A program made the translations under genes and the position numbers. This document shows positions 23,539-37,030 of a stretch of DNA of 64,000 bases, piece after piece. Positions within the stretch are counted from its first letter, which is position 1; each line of letters starts with the position of its first letter. The stretch is from Pagrus major (Eukaryota > Chordata > Actinopteri > Spariformes > Sparidae): positions 13,645,613-13,709,612 of the forward strand of contig NC_133223.1 of the NCBI RefSeq assembly GCF_040436345.1, written 5' to 3'. Below the pieces are notes generated by a model. It made no database searches and had not been told where the DNA came from. It saw only the letters and a program-made list of their open reading frames with translations.

Positions 23539-23914
23539 TTTAAAGGTGCACTATGTAAGAATTTTAGGTCAGAGTAACAATTTTGATGTTGATGTTCATA
23601 TTGTGTTGCAGAAATATCTCTTAAAGTTAGCATGCTAACCAGCTAGCCCCTAGCCAATTTGTACCACAAGAAGTGATAGTCAAATAGTAAACAACATCAA
23701 CACTCCCCTGGTGCTCCGAGCTCCCAGTCCGGGCAGAGTCAGCTTATACGACCACTAGCTGCGCAGTTGACTGAGCTAACTAGCTAACAGCAGCTACAGT
23801 TAGCAGCTACAGTTAGCAGCAGTTAACGGTTACTCTGGCGATATACTGCCCCCTGTTTGTTTGGAGTATAAACTGGACAGATGTCCAGTTCTTAAATAAC
23901 ATGGCACCTTTAAA
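23539..23914. mobile_element. MITE, copy 1 of an inverted pair
   Basis: It begins TTTAAAGGTGCACTATGTAAG and ends GGCACCTTTAAA, an imperfect terminal inverted repeat. Internal marks are GTTAGCATGCTAACCAGCTAGC and a GATATACTGCCCCC segment. A second copy with the interior reversed lies at 26295-26600. Non-coding. Confidence 0.7.
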
Positions 23915-24115
23915 GCTGTATGTAGAAAATTCTGCAACGAGCTGAATTGAAACTTTAGCCTGATTATCTTCAGATAAACTGAAGGAAAATGAGTAATAAA
24001 GGAAAAAAACGTGTTTGTTGTGTTTACTTGTCCGAAGATACAAGAGAGGAGACAGGCAGAGGAACATTCCACCAGTCCATCACAAAACCAGGAAAGACTG
24101 AAAGTTTCAAAATTA

Positions 24116-24620
24116 AAGGGTACTTCCATCAATTTTATGTGTCAAAGTGTGTTTAAAGGTCTTGGAGACTATTACTGCATATAAAATAGTAGTAAACAAC
24201 CTTCTGTGGCTCCAGAGGAAGATGCATGTTATCTGATAAATTGCCTCCAGTGATGTCACTGAGTGGCAGTTGCATTGTGGGTAATGTAGGCACCAGGTTT
24301 TAAAAAGCAGTCCACTGCTCTAGCATTGCACTCCTATCACATTGTTGGACACAGAGTGGACAGTTGGACCAAAAGGATGACCAAAATCAATACAGCAGAA
24401 CCAGAGATATCCCCTTTTTTATTCTATGCATTCTTCTTCCTTTTCAAAACCTGGAGCCTACATTATCCACAATGCAACTTAGCCACTGAGTGTCAGATTA
24501 CATGCATCTAGGGTTAGTTTAGGGTTAGGTTAAAATGCTTATACTACTTTTTTCACATATGAAGTATTACTCCCCAACACTTTAATGTGTAAAATCTGGG
24601 GAGTTATCCTCTAAGTTATA
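24116..24620. mobile_element. Foldback repeat with long internal inverted arms
   Basis: Bases 24257-24307 and 24440-24492 are imperfect inverted copies sharing GTTGCATTGTGG.TAATGTAGG and CCAGGTTTT, with about 130 bases between them. The whole looks like a known type of fish interspersed repeat. The outer ends are approximate, and it carries no protein. Confidence 0.6.
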
Positions 24621-26294
24621 CATTTTTAAACTTGAGCAAGGGCCAATGGTTGCAATGTTTCTCGAAATTAAAATCAAATTTGGGAAATTATTGTATTTTT
24701 CCACACCTGTCTCCTGTGTACATTAGGTTACACAGATGATTAAAAACCTCCTGTACACATTTTCACTCACTCTGTGCCGTAGGACAAATGTGGGTCTAAA
24801 AACAGTGTATGACACAGCAAGTCTTGAGTCATTTAGCCTGGTGTTGTGTTCCCAGACTGCTAAATCCCTGCAGAGATTGGTGGGATGTTTGGGACACTTT
24901 ATTTAGATACTGAAGTTTATCTTTTCTCTTTGTTCCTTTTGCCTTTTGCACATACAGTCACACAAAGAGTAAAACTGACACCACCACATACTGGACTACT
25001 GTGAATCTACTCTTGAATCATCTGGGGTTTACTGTGACATTTGAAAGCATACAGTAGTTGACACCGGTTTTAAAGGGTTCTGTAGAGAGCAGAATGATCC
25101 TTACAACAGGATTGATCATTTTACCCGGAAAAATAATTTCCCATCTTAGATCGGTTTGTATGTTTATGTTAGGTTAATTGATTTAATAATAAGTGTCATT
25201 TTATTTTTATAGTTATATAATTGTGTAGTCCCCTTGTGTATCTCTGTGGAAATAATGTGGACATGTTTTAATGACCACCTCTAAATTATCTTCAGTGAAA
25301 TGTCCCAGTCTTAATAACTTTGTTGTTTCCCTCCTGTTTCTATTCACGAACAGGGTGCTGTAGTCTCATCTGACCTCACTTATCTGGACAACAACTGGGC
25401 CCCTCTCTGGCTCTGTTTATCTCACTAATTCTGTCAAAGCAGCGGCAGCTGTCATATGGCACTCTGGCAGCTAGTACCTACCAAGCCCCATGTCCCAGAA
25501 TACAGATCCACAGGATCTGGGGGCTGGTGGAAGATCGAGGCTGCCGGTGGTGTGGTGGCAGCTGGGGCCCAACGTTCCCCCTGCTTTTTATGGCTGTTAG
25601 GCTTCTAGTTATTTGGCCACTCGTAGAGCAAATGCCTGGTTTGGTGGAAGAGATGTTTTACTTTTGCCTTATCAGAAAGCACGACACCACTGTTGGACAA
25701 AGCGTTTCAGCATTTGTAAGTGATAAACCACTGAATATTTTCTGATGAGATGTCGGGACAGTGGCCAAGAAATAGACCCCTAAAACACGATGTGTCATTT
25801 TACACTTGGGTATAAATTGAATCGAGTTGAACATTTGAAGGCACAGACGCTACTTTAGTAAAGTAGAGTAGTTTTTTCTGAAGAAATCAACAGGCTTCCC
25901 TGTATTCAGGATGTCACCAAATGGCGTCTTAACTTGTTCGTCTTCATAATGTGAGACACACAACACACTGCTGTCTCTCTTCAGTCCCCAATGTCGTACT
26001 GATGAAGCCAAGAGATGCGAGAGATATGCCTGATGATCGGATAAGGTGAATGACGCTGACGCTGTGATGCAAAAGCCTATCGTTGTGACATTCACGCTGA
26101 CATCATGACGTGTAGTCGGCTTTTTACAAGGCGGCATCATGATGGTATTATTTCGGCGTCCTTCTGATCCATTTATTGCAGTCAGATCACAGAAAAATCT
26201 CTTCGTTTTGGGTTCATACCGATGTGGTTCGCTGTATTTTCCTCACGTTTGGTCTGAACGTGCCATTAGACTGTATTTGTTTTTTCCAGGTGTA
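24621..26294. other. Intergenic; nothing named, one CpG-richer block
   Basis: The first kilobase has no recognisable content. Bases about 25850-26240 contain many more CG dinucleotides than the flanks and repeated TGACG/GCTGACGC phrases, with overlapping open frames. None of these frames looks like a known protein. It may be an unclassified repeat next to the MITE at 26295. Confidence 0.35.
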
Positions 26295-26600
26295 CTTAAA
26301 GGTGCAATACGTAAGAATTGGCCACCTTAAATTCATACTCCCAACAATTGGGGGGCAGCATATCACTAGAATAACTGCTAACTGCTGCTGACATGTTGTC
26401 TTTTCACACATCCATGACTGTATCTATAGCTAGACATACTACCAGGGGAGTGTTGGCGTTTACACTGCTAGCAAAGGAGCTTTGGATCCCGGATGAAAAG
26501 GTTTTCAGGCCCGGGGCTAGCTGGTTAGCATGCTAACTTCAGTAGAAGTCTCTTTAACACAATACATAGACGTCTTTGACATAACGTCAACACTGAAGGA
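26295..26600. mobile_element. MITE, copy 2, interior inverted relative to copy 1
   Basis: It starts CTTAAAGGTGCAATACGTAAG, as copy 1 does. It then carries GGGGGCAGCATATCAC...CTGCTAACTGCTGC and GCTAGCTGGTTAGCATGCTAAC, which are reverse complements of copy 1 internal segments. The right end is approximate. Confidence 0.65.
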
Positions 26601-28774
26601 TGGTTTGGAGATAGCATGCATGACACAGCTCCACCAAAATAAAAATAAAAAACACATATAGATATATTTCATCATACACGTCCTCTCCATTTTATGTGAT
26701 TCATGTTCCACTGTGTCTGGAGGCCACAGAATAGCAAACATAGTACAGGAGCCACCGGCTCATCACGTACATCATCACCTCCAATCAGGTGGACTTAAAA
26801 GACGCCAAAATAAACATCTAGTTTCATCAGCGTTGTAACTATAGCTGTGCTCAGCTGCAGGGCTCTCAGCCGTCACTCAGTGGGATGATTTTGTGCGGCT
26901 GGTGAGAATATGAGGGGCGTGGATCTAAAATGGAAGACATCCTGGTTATAGCAGCAGCAGATAAAGTGTTGACAAGCCTTGATTAATAAGTCAAGCTCTC
27001 CCTGGGCTGAAGAGAGGAGGGGTATGAAAGACTATACATTGCAATAATTTTACACTTTAACAGCAGCTTTGAATGTTATTATGCAATGTTGCCTCTAAGT
27101 CCATGACCACACACTGCCTTACACTGTTATGTTTAATGAAATTCAAAAATATAATCTAATAATACCAACTGTGTGGTAGTATAAACATCCGAATTAACTC
27201 TTTCCTGTTATACTGGAGTCAGCTGTGATCATAACAAGTTTAACTTAAAATGTGGATCTTGAACAGGAAATCATGCACTTGCAATTATTCCTCTAATCAG
27301 CTCCTAATCAAATTGATTTGTTATGTTATATGAAAGTCATTGTCCATGTTGGATGAGTTTATGGAGTTGGGTGTGGATCAGTTCACTGGTAGGTTTGTTA
27401 TTTTAGCATCCGGACACTATAGTAATGCCAAGTATGTGTGACGTGCACAAATGAAGATGAAGACGCCGTTTAGCTTTTCTGTTAGGCATGATCTGCCCCC
27501 TTGTGATGGGAAACTCCACACCTCAAGAGCCAAATATCTGCACAGTGGACTTTGAGTGTTTGACCTTTTATTTTCAGTTTCACATCCAGAAACCTCAGAT
27601 GAGATGCGGGCACCGTTCACTTGAGAAAAACATGGGAACAGGAGCATAATGTAGATATTGACCTATAGACCTGAAGCGTCTGTAATAGAATAAAAGATCA
27701 AGATTTTACACATAACTTGTACATCTCCTTCCCAGTGCCACACGTTTGATGCTGTCTCCCCTTCTCTTTGTCTTAAGTGCAAAATAGAGATATAGTCTTG
27801 CCCATTGCCTGTGGTCTTGCAGGAAAGGTTTTGGCATATCATTGGGCAGGGAGTCAGCCATTAATCTAGAGAGTGCTCCATTATGCATGCCACTTATATC
27901 AAACAGCTTCATTACTGATAAATAGAAAATAAATATTTATAAAATGCTACAATTCTGTGCATGGAAGTGTATACATCAAAGTTGGATTACAGACAAAGTG
28001 TCACCTAAACCACAGTGGCATGAGGTCGCACTAAAACATGCTTCTCTATATTACTTAAGGTGCATGCTACAATTTAAAGATAATTTATTTCACAGAACAA
28101 TAAATGATGTAACGCCTCAGTCTCTTTCCTGTATAGATGTCTATATGTCTCTGTGAGCAGAGATGATTTTTTTTTATTTTCGTTTGTTTGTTGTTGTTTT
28201 TTGATTGTTGTTGCGTTCTTGAAAATCAATGAACATGTTTTGTTGAAAAGCTCAGATGAGTACAGTTCATCATCGCCTTTCAAGTGTAGGAATAAAGATC
28301 GGACATGTGGAGGCGCTGTGGAACAAGGAACAAATAAATGAATTTGCATCAGTCTACCTGTCCTGACTGAACAGTTCAGTTGATGAATATTGCACATGAG
28401 GGAAATAGTTAGTACAATGGGAGGTTGTTGGTACAAGAGCTGTATGTTTTGTTTAGATTTGTTTAGACTCATTTAACAGGTGTGCAGTGGGTGACGAGGC
28501 AGTTACAGTAAGTAATGTAGGTCAGGTAATAGAGACATGATGCAATCCTCTGGTTTACAGTTTAACTTCAGGTGCACTCTCAAATCTTTTTATTTTATGT
28601 TTTTTTTGCGTCATGAAAAACAGTGGGGAATTAGTCAATACATTAAGTCAAAGACATTTGTGGGAGGCTCCTTTCCACGTTTTTTAACACAACGTTCATC
28701 TTTACTGACTTGTTACTTTATGTATCTGATTTAAAAACTTAAACATCATGATAAAGACTAATTTGCAAAAACAG
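26601..28774. other. Intergenic; no feature recognised
   Basis: AT-rich DNA with scattered short open frames of no recognisable family. No promoter, repeat family or RNA gene could be supported. Confidence 0.4.
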
Positions 28775-29146
28775 AGGTAACACTTTATAATAACCATCAT
28801 TATTAAATGATGAATTTATAGTCAATTAAACTTTAGTTATTAATTATTTGACTGTTAACAAACAAGCAAATGCTTAATAAACCACTTATTAATCAATTCT
28901 AAAGCTTTATGAACATTAGTCACAACTTTATAACTTTATATCCAAATGATGTTTATAGATGACATACATGGTATTTATTAACTATTTACAAAGGCTTACA
29001 GACATCAGTTAAAAATTTACATTAAATGATTCCTTAATATGTGGTTTATAAAGCATTTTATTGTATGTTAACAGGGATATAACTATTAACTACAGTTTCA
29101 TTAACAATAGATGGACCATATGTTAATGGTGTTTATTATAAACACA
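28775..29146. mobile_element. AT-rich MITE with ACACTTTATAATAA termini
   Basis: The left end GGTAACACTTTATAATAACC and the right end GGTGTTTATTATAAACAC are imperfect inverted repeats. The interior is made of TTAATAA/TTTATGA-like phrases and is non-coding, as in a widespread fish MITE type. Confidence 0.6.
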
Positions 29147-31150
29147 AACAAAACAAATAAAATAATAAATAATTGTAAAAAATGACAATTTATTGATACA
29201 GTTATGTAATTTGAGATTACAGTTTATGACAGACTTGAAACAATAATAACATGAAAATGTAAGATATCTAAAAACCAACAAAAACAGAATACAAGCTAGA
29301 CCTGGAACAAAAAAGAAAAATCTTGCCCTCCTCCAAGTCAACATTCAATCAGCTCTGCTTTATGATTCACTTCATCTGTCAACACTCGTAATACTGAAAA
29401 AAAAAAAACCTGACTCATTTTTACCATGTTGTTAAATATAACCTGTTCGCATGCAACCGGTGACTCACTGTCAGTGTTTATCCAACATCCATCATGCAAC
29501 ACATATTTTCAGGACACATATAGATCTTATTAATCATACCCTGATATTCTACAGTGTGTTCAGCTGGCTTGTCACCGACCAATATGGAGCAGAAGGAGGG
29601 ACCCAGGCCAGACCCCACTCGAGCTAAATTTCCCTCAATACTGTTTAACATAACTCCTCTCTGCTGGTTAGTTGTATTTTCGTTACATAACAACACACTC
29701 AGTATTCTTGCTTCACTTCCCTTATCTGTTCTATGCCCTTATGTTTGTACTTCATTTTGTGGTGGTGACACTTCTTTAATTTTCCTGCCTGGGAAGCTGA
29801 TATTATCTTATTAGAGCATTGTCTCATGATTTCATAATGGGGGCTAGGGCATCTAGTGGAAATATGATTGTTTTGTGTGGGCTGATCATGCCACACGGTC
29901 ATGAAGTAAGTCAGATGTCCCAAAATACTGGAAAAAGAGCAGTTGACAAAACAGCCACAGGGAGGTCAATTTAGTTCCTGAATAATTATTAACATAGCAA
30001 ATCTTTTTTGTGCCATTGTTTGTTCAGTTGAATCTCAACATTTCTTTCTATTTTCTGCAAGTGTAGAAAAAACTGCGGAGGCAGTGGCCAGTAAATGAAC
30101 TTGTTGTGTCACTGTATTAAGCACTGTTGAAATCATGAATGGGTAGACGCTGCTGAGGCGGGGTGACCTTTAAGAGTTCACCAGACTCCTGATAAAAATC
30201 TCTTTCATTAAAATGAACACAGAAAGCAGCAAACATCCCATTGTCATCGGCAAGGGGCGACATAGTCCCCCAGAGTTAGTCCCTTTTCCTCTGGCGTTGT
30301 CCTACACTGGTCCCGGCACTGGTGACGTCACCAACGGGACCAGCGATCAAGCTGGGAGAAGAGAGCAGGGTTTCACCGGAAATCAGATGATGTTCCTCCA
30401 CAATTAAGGTTTCTTTTCTCCTCATTAACTAAATTAATGAGAGGGACTTAATGAGAAGGGTAAAAGGAAGAAGGTTAAAATATTGAAGGAAAATATACAA
30501 TACAAAAATAAATATACAATATACAATATTACAATAATAATAATGATTACAGAATAATAGAGGTTAAGTGAGTAAAGACATTTACAGTCATTACAGCTTT
30601 TATGTGAAATTGAATGCTCCCATTCTTTGTGGAAAGCACAACAAAGAGCCCTTTTCGTATTATATATGTGCATTTTTACGTATGTAATTGTGAGACTGAT
30701 TATCTATGCTTGCGTTTCTTTTTTCTAGATTTAAATATTTGTAAAAGCGTTCTTAACTAATATTTTAAATAGTCAAATTAGCTCCGAGCTGCAACAGTGA
30801 AATACTGTTTATTCTTGAATGCATCTGTAATAATACTCTAGCAATATAATAAGTAATGAAATAATTTTAAGGGGCAGCTCTTGCAGAATCAGTGATGTCT
30901 TTTAGATCACAAACTAAACTACTAAACTATTTTTCTAATTCCACTACGTGTTTTATTTATTTCAGTTTCATCATACACTTCTTTATTTGCATATTTGATT
31001 GTGGTTCAGATTTACTTTGAGTTTGTTTTTCCTTTGTTAAGCACTTTGTTATATTGTTGTTGTGTTTGTATTTTATCTGCATAACGTGTGGGCCTACTGT
31101 GCTTACACAAGTGACACCGGTGACATCTTTTGTATAAGATAGTAAACAGC
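29147..31150. other. Intergenic, upstream of the nck2 promoter
   Basis: Contains a palindromic cAMP-response element at 30307-30343 and a low-complexity ATACAATA stretch (about 30477-30545). No gene is recognised. Confidence 0.4.
30307..30343. promoter_or_regulatory. Palindromic CRE-containing element
   Basis: The perfect 14-bp palindrome TGGTGACGTCACCA (30320-30333) contains the full CREB/ATF site TGACGTCA. It is flanked by inverted CTGGTCCCG and CGGGACCAG. It lies about 0.9 kb upstream of the candidate nck2 promoter. Binding is inferred, not shown. Confidence 0.4.
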
Positions 31151-31189
31151 TACTGTCTGCTGCCACCAAAAGGCCGTTTTATTTTGAAA

Positions 31190-31477
31190 TCTGATAACGG
31201 AAGTCGGTTGTTGAGCCGGACTAGCTAGCTTGATAGGAGTGATCGATGTGGAGTCAGTCAGCCTGCGACAGAAAAATAAGCGAGGATAGGTCGAGCAGTA
31301 CATGGTCAGCCCATGTTTTAAAGGAAAGAAAAATAGTGAAACCCAAGGATATGTGGATTTAAGCGTCATTTTTGTCGCTTTTACGCGGGCTTAGTTACTT
31401 ACTGTTCGGTACGGAGGAGCTCTTTCTTGCGTGCTGAGTGTCGCCGCTTGCCCATTCTCACTGGAGTGAACACTAAG
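31190..31477 (+). promoter_or_regulatory. nck2: Candidate nck2 promoter and non-coding first exon
   Basis: About 290 bases with clearly more CG dinucleotides than the flanks end in ACACTAAG followed by GTAAGCTTG, a strong plus-strand 5' splice site with exon end 31477. Frames across it are short. Position and orientation fit the leader of nck2, whose first coding exon is 29 kb downstream; human NCK2 also has distant untranslated exons. The transcription start is not defined, and the link to nck2 is inference. Confidence 0.5.
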
Positions 31478-34400
31478 GTAAGCTTGGAGCCGCAAATGAA
31501 CTGTGTAAGTTGGTGCAGTTGGACGGGCTACTTTGCTCCACTCAGGCGCTGTGTTGAGGTCTCTCTTTGTTTTATTTCCACACGGAATTTTTCGGCCAAA
31601 CTGTCGTAAAAGTTGGGACAAAAATTGCATCTGGCTCGTGTCACTTTGTATATTAGACGCTGGCTCTTTGTCCACTCAGATGTGCTTTAACTAGACATTG
31701 TGCTAGAGCCTCGGTGAAGCCTCGCATTTGTCCCGGTTAGCATTAAATAAAACACTCTGTGTGGGTTAATTTTTCACCCTTACAACTAAAAAAGGGAGTT
31801 TTAATTTATCCACTTTACAATTTCGCATTATTTACACTGGGCCACTTCTTTAAAAAGGCCTGTAAGCGAAGGTCTGTAGACACCTCTGTTCTCCAAAACA
31901 TCTGTTCTGTTTGACTTGTTTCCTTCATTTCTCTGCTTTCTTTACTTGTTTTGAAAACACGTTTAGTCATTTGTTTCATAGCAGAGTGCGTGTCGTGTGT
32001 CCGAGCTGCTGTTAAAAACCTAATAGCTTGCACAATGAACCACATTTGCCAGAACACCATAGATTGGCGACTGGTGGCACATGCCGAGCTTGTCAATGTT
32101 TCTAGTGGCTCCTCATGGTAACTGCAGCGTGTATCCCTCACACCAGCCCCAATAGATGGTGGGCTGCATTGTTTTTCCTTCTTGTCTGGAGAAGTTTTTG
32201 TCCATGAATTCATACTTATTTATGGAAGAGATGGGGAGAAAGGTGTTTTTTTTTTTTTTTTTTGTGTTTTTGTCTCAGGCAGTGTAGTGCTTCAGGTTAC
32301 GAAGACGCAGGCAGCAGATGTACTTTCATGGCACACCTATTCTGCAGACACACCCTCTGTGAAGGACACAATAGTAAAACAGTGTGTAGGACAAGGTTCG
32401 CTCAGCAATGACAGGTATGTGGAAGGCAGGTGCAGTGATAGACTGCTGGGCCTGTATTACAGAAACTTCCTGTCTTGCATCAACAGTGACGAACGCTTGA
32501 GGTAAATAAAATGTGACTCAGAATAGTACTGAAAACAGACTAAAACTACTTCACTATATTTCTGAGGGGATTATTGTACTTTTACTCCTCTACCTTCATC
32601 TAAAAGCTAAACCAAAATCTTCTGTCATTGTGTATATTTTTTATATTATGGTACTGTATGTATCACAATACAGTCATTGTTCAGTAAACTTAATTCAAAA
32701 ATGGTTTAATTAACAAACCACACTGTACCATACATAATCAAATTTGATTATTTTTGTCCCGTACTTATACAAACATAAGCAACTGCCTCACACGAGACAA
32801 CACTTGAGCTAAAAACAAATGTAAAAATTCAAACTTAATCCTTACTGCTTTGTATTTACAATTTGATATTCCTCCATGTTTTCTTGTCACTCTCATCTCT
32901 TCATTTTCGCTGGCAAAACTATGAAAATAATGATGAGGTCGCACGTAATAAATTTTGCCTTAATCAAAGAAAGTGCACGCTTCTGTGCTTTGGATAGTGC
33001 TCTTTTCCATATTTTGATTAATTGCTCAGCCCTATTTTCTGTTTACTGTCATATTGCCCAATTCCAATTTTAGGTACACATCTGAATGCAGGACAGATTA
33101 TTTTGACTCTTTTTACTGTATTGCTACTTTTGCTTAATTAAAATATATCAGTAAATTTTTTTCCCACTGTCTGATAAAGTAGATTTGATGTTGAGACCTG
33201 TTCAGTGAAACCCTCATTAGTTGGCAGGAAATTAATCAGCAACGTTTAAGGCTGTCGATTATTGTTGGTGTCATTTTAAAGCAAAAATTCAAAAGCAATT
33301 ATCTCGTTCCAGCTCTTAAAAATGAGAGTTTGCTGGTTTCCTTTGTCCTCTATGATAGTAAGCTGGGTATCTGTGGTTTGTTCAGTGTTAGTCAGATAAA
33401 AACATGTGCTGGCTATTTATTTATTTATTTATTTTTTACATTTTAGTAACCAAATATTTACCAGATTGATTGAGAAAGTCATCAGTAGACTAATCAGTAA
33501 TAGAAATAATGGGTAAGTGCACCTCTGCTGTTGCACTGTATTTATTTAGCTTGACAATAGGGTTTCACCTTATGTAAGGTATTTTTTCAAGAGGTCAAGA
33601 CTCGGCACAATACCCTTCAAGTCTCATGTAAGTTGAGCTGTCATCCATTTACTAGTTAGGCTGCTGCTTGTAAATATTAAGACTCCTGGAAGCCAAATAC
33701 ACATGAAAGCATGAATCATTTCCTTGTTGTTGAAGTGAAATTAGACAAGTAAAAAGGATTTAGTCATTCAGGCAACACTTCTTACAAAAACAAAACTCTC
33801 TGTCAGGCTGCGTCGACTCCTAGAAGTACAGCTTATGTGAAATCCCCTCAGATGATTGAAGTTGAAAGGCACAACGAATCATTGTTTAATTGGTATCATC
33901 TACATGTTTTCCATGTATAAAAATAAATATACTCTGGTCCCAGCATTTCCACTGTAAGAATTTATTGCTTCTCAATCACTGCATGGTAAATTGAATATTT
34001 TGTGGCTTTCGACTTAGTTGGACACATTAAGACATTTTAAAATCACTTTTGGCTATAGGAATTTATGAAAATTATTTTCTGATATTTTACAGACCAAACT
34101 ATTACTGAGAAAGTGAATGACCGATGAATTAATAGTAAAAATAATCTTTAGTTGCAGCACTTAAAGTTAAAGTGTAATGTGAAGGCTAGCAGGATGAACC
34201 TGTGCCCCTGGTCCAAATGAGATGGTTTAGACTCGACTATAGAGTCCGCCTCGCAGAGATGAAAGCTGTTAACCTCCAGGAAGTTGGTGTTAAATCCCAG
34301 CCAGCAAGTTTTATAATACCAGAGTTTAAAGTACAGGTTATGGTATGTATTTGAAGACATAGTGGAAAAGTGGAAAAGTGGCAAACAATACTCTGGGTTA

Positions 34401-36645
34401 ATGGTAAATGTATTGCCATTATTTACATTGTCTACAGTAAGTGTGTGTGTGAGTAACTGTAACAGCGAACATGTAATGATTAACTTCATATCCAGGCTGA
34501 TAAAAGAACAAACAGAGGTGGTAATGCTTGACTTCCACATCTAACTTGCAGTGGCATTCTCATTGCTCCAATTCATTTGATGTATTTATTACTTTATTAT
34601 TAGACTGATAACCACATAGAAACACATTCCATGAAAATGAAATATAGTCGTATGATATTTCCTGATTCTCCTGCATTGAATGTAGTGTCTTAGAAAGTTG
34701 ATCAAGAAAAGACAGGCTTTCTCTGTCCTTTGTTGAGTCGTTACTCAAGGCAGCCGTGTCTACTTATTATGATGTGTTTGCTCTTAAACTACAGATACAT
34801 TTTTACCAGTTTGACTCATATATGGGCAGATGAATAAGGTGATTTTGCAGGCCTGGTTTTACTTGACAAAGTTGAGGAAAAAAAACATTTTTTTCAAATT
34901 GAACTGCAATAGTTAATTGTTTCGTTTATTAGTTCACAGCTTTTAAATTAACCACAAACTATTTGAGTAATTTTTTAAGGTGAAAAAAAAATCCAAATTC
35001 TCTTATTTCAACTTCTTGAATATGAATATTTTCTGGTTTCTTTACTCCACCATGAGAGTAAACAGTAATCTTTGTGTTGTAGACAAAACTGACATTTCAG
35101 ACCAAACAATTAATCAGTTATTCAAGAAAATAATCATCATATTAATTGCCAAAGACAATAACTGGTAGTTGCAGCCCTATTTCATACACATTCCTGTTTG
35201 TTTCCCATTTGTTGAGAGGTGTGTTTTTGTTTGGGTTACATCGCTTGCATTGCAAACTGAATGTTTTCTCTTTCTTGGGTTGGCTTCTTAAGTCAAACGC
35301 TTAGCACACAGACTTGTCATTTGAGCCACGCCTTCACAGACGAGATAATAAGCACCTTCCTCCTCCTCCTCTATATTTGATTGCACAGTTATGAGCTGAG
35401 ACTAATTACTCTGCTCCTCTTCACACACTGTAAGTGATTAAAATCACACAGTGCCTACACAGCGTTTTGTTCCTCTACTGTTATGAGTAGGAGTTGATGG
35501 AAAGAGACCATGTTGTAACAAGAGATGTGTTCTTTTTTTCTTTCAAACTATCTTGTGTAATCTGAACTTGATGGTGTATTTTTACTAAAACATGACTGGT
35601 CTTAATACTGTATTCAAAAGGTACTATGAGTCTAGCATATGTGATAATAATTATACATTTAACAGTCTTTGATAATTTAAAAAATAAAAAATGTATACTT
35701 TAATAATGTAATTGATAATTAAATAATTTAGAATAGTAATTTCAAGACCGGGTGAAATATCTGCCTTATTAAAGTTGATTGCATCATCCTCTTACATTTA
35801 ATGACCCATAATAAATGGAGTCTCTCCAGGAAAATGAATTCTAATTCTAATTTATATGTCACTTTAAAACACTTAATTACAATCTGGCATTCTAGATTTA
35901 GCATAGTTTTAGTCCACTGTCGTATTGCTTCATCCTGTTTGTGCCCTCAGCTGCATATTTTTCATTGCTATCTGGACAGCCCAAACAAAATAACACAACT
36001 TTTTATTTATCTATGACAATCTGCCTCTCCTGTGTATATGATGAAATGGTTTACAGTTGAAGTTAACCTACACGTTGAGCGTCTCCATTATTCCTTCAGG
36101 AAGCTACAATGCAGCAGGGAAAACCATGCAGGGAATACAGATCGCTGTCAAAATTGGTATTTTGGCTTTGTGGAAAGTGAAATATTTGCCTCCCTCAGGA
36201 AATCCTAATCTCTCTAGGAGAGGAGAAGGAATTAATAAGTGCAGGCACAGATGGCCGGTCAGGAGACGTGGAGCCACGCTCACAAAGAGCATCATGTTGG
36301 TAGCGAGATAAAGGTCATCCCATTGTCCTTGTAATTATCTGTAATCTGGGGAATAGGCGTCCATTAAACTCAGAGTACATACAGTTATGACAATAGATCT
36401 TCTCTCTGTGACCCATGAACTATGAAGAGAAAGAGGATTTGTGCTATTGAGCAGAAGGCACACAGTGACCATTAAACAGTATGTGTCCTTTCAGCAAAAT
36501 AGCCTAATAGTTTTAGTCATTAGTACTCTGTCTTTAGAATTTATATACAACTTCCTGTGTTATCAGTCATTTTCCTCCCCCATGTTGCTGCAGCACAATA
36601 ATGTGTCTTAATTGCTATGATTACAAACTACGTGAGGCTCCATGG

Positions 36646-37030
36646 ATGGATTGCTGTGAAATTTTGTACAGAGATTCATGTCCCCAGTAGATGAATACTG
36701 TTGAATCTGGTGACTTTTCCTCTAACACCATCATGAGGTTGACATCTGTTGGATAGATTACCATAAAATTTGGAACAGATATTCATGGTCCCCAAGGGTG
36801 AATTCTAATCATTATGGTGATCCCCATTACTTTTCTTGTAACACCACCAGCAGTATTCTGCAAAATATCTTAACATCTACATGGTGGATAGGCCCCAAAA
36901 CAATCCTTTGGCTTTTCTTTGAGTGCCATCATAAGGTTAAATCATTGAATCGACTGGCATTTCTTCTAATGCCGTCATTGGGTCAAATTTTTTACTTGCC
37001 CAATACTTTGAAAAAATAACAACGTTTCCA
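36646..37030. repeat. Degenerate tandem repeat, unit about 104 bases
   Basis: Two clear units start near 36646 and 36750, each with a GGATTGCTGTGAAATTTTG-like start, ATTCATG.TCCCCA and ACTTTTC.T.TAACACCA. A third, decayed unit follows to about 37030. The phrases are typical of a common fish interspersed repeat. Confidence 0.6.

Noticed and set aside
25850-26140. 96-codon minus-strand gene
   Set aside because: No recognisable motif and no splice context; treated as an unclassified CpG-richer block.
32285-32502. Additional nck2 5' exon between CTCAG and GAG|GTAAAT
   Set aside because: The acceptor follows a plain T-run and the donor is mediocre; there is no further support.
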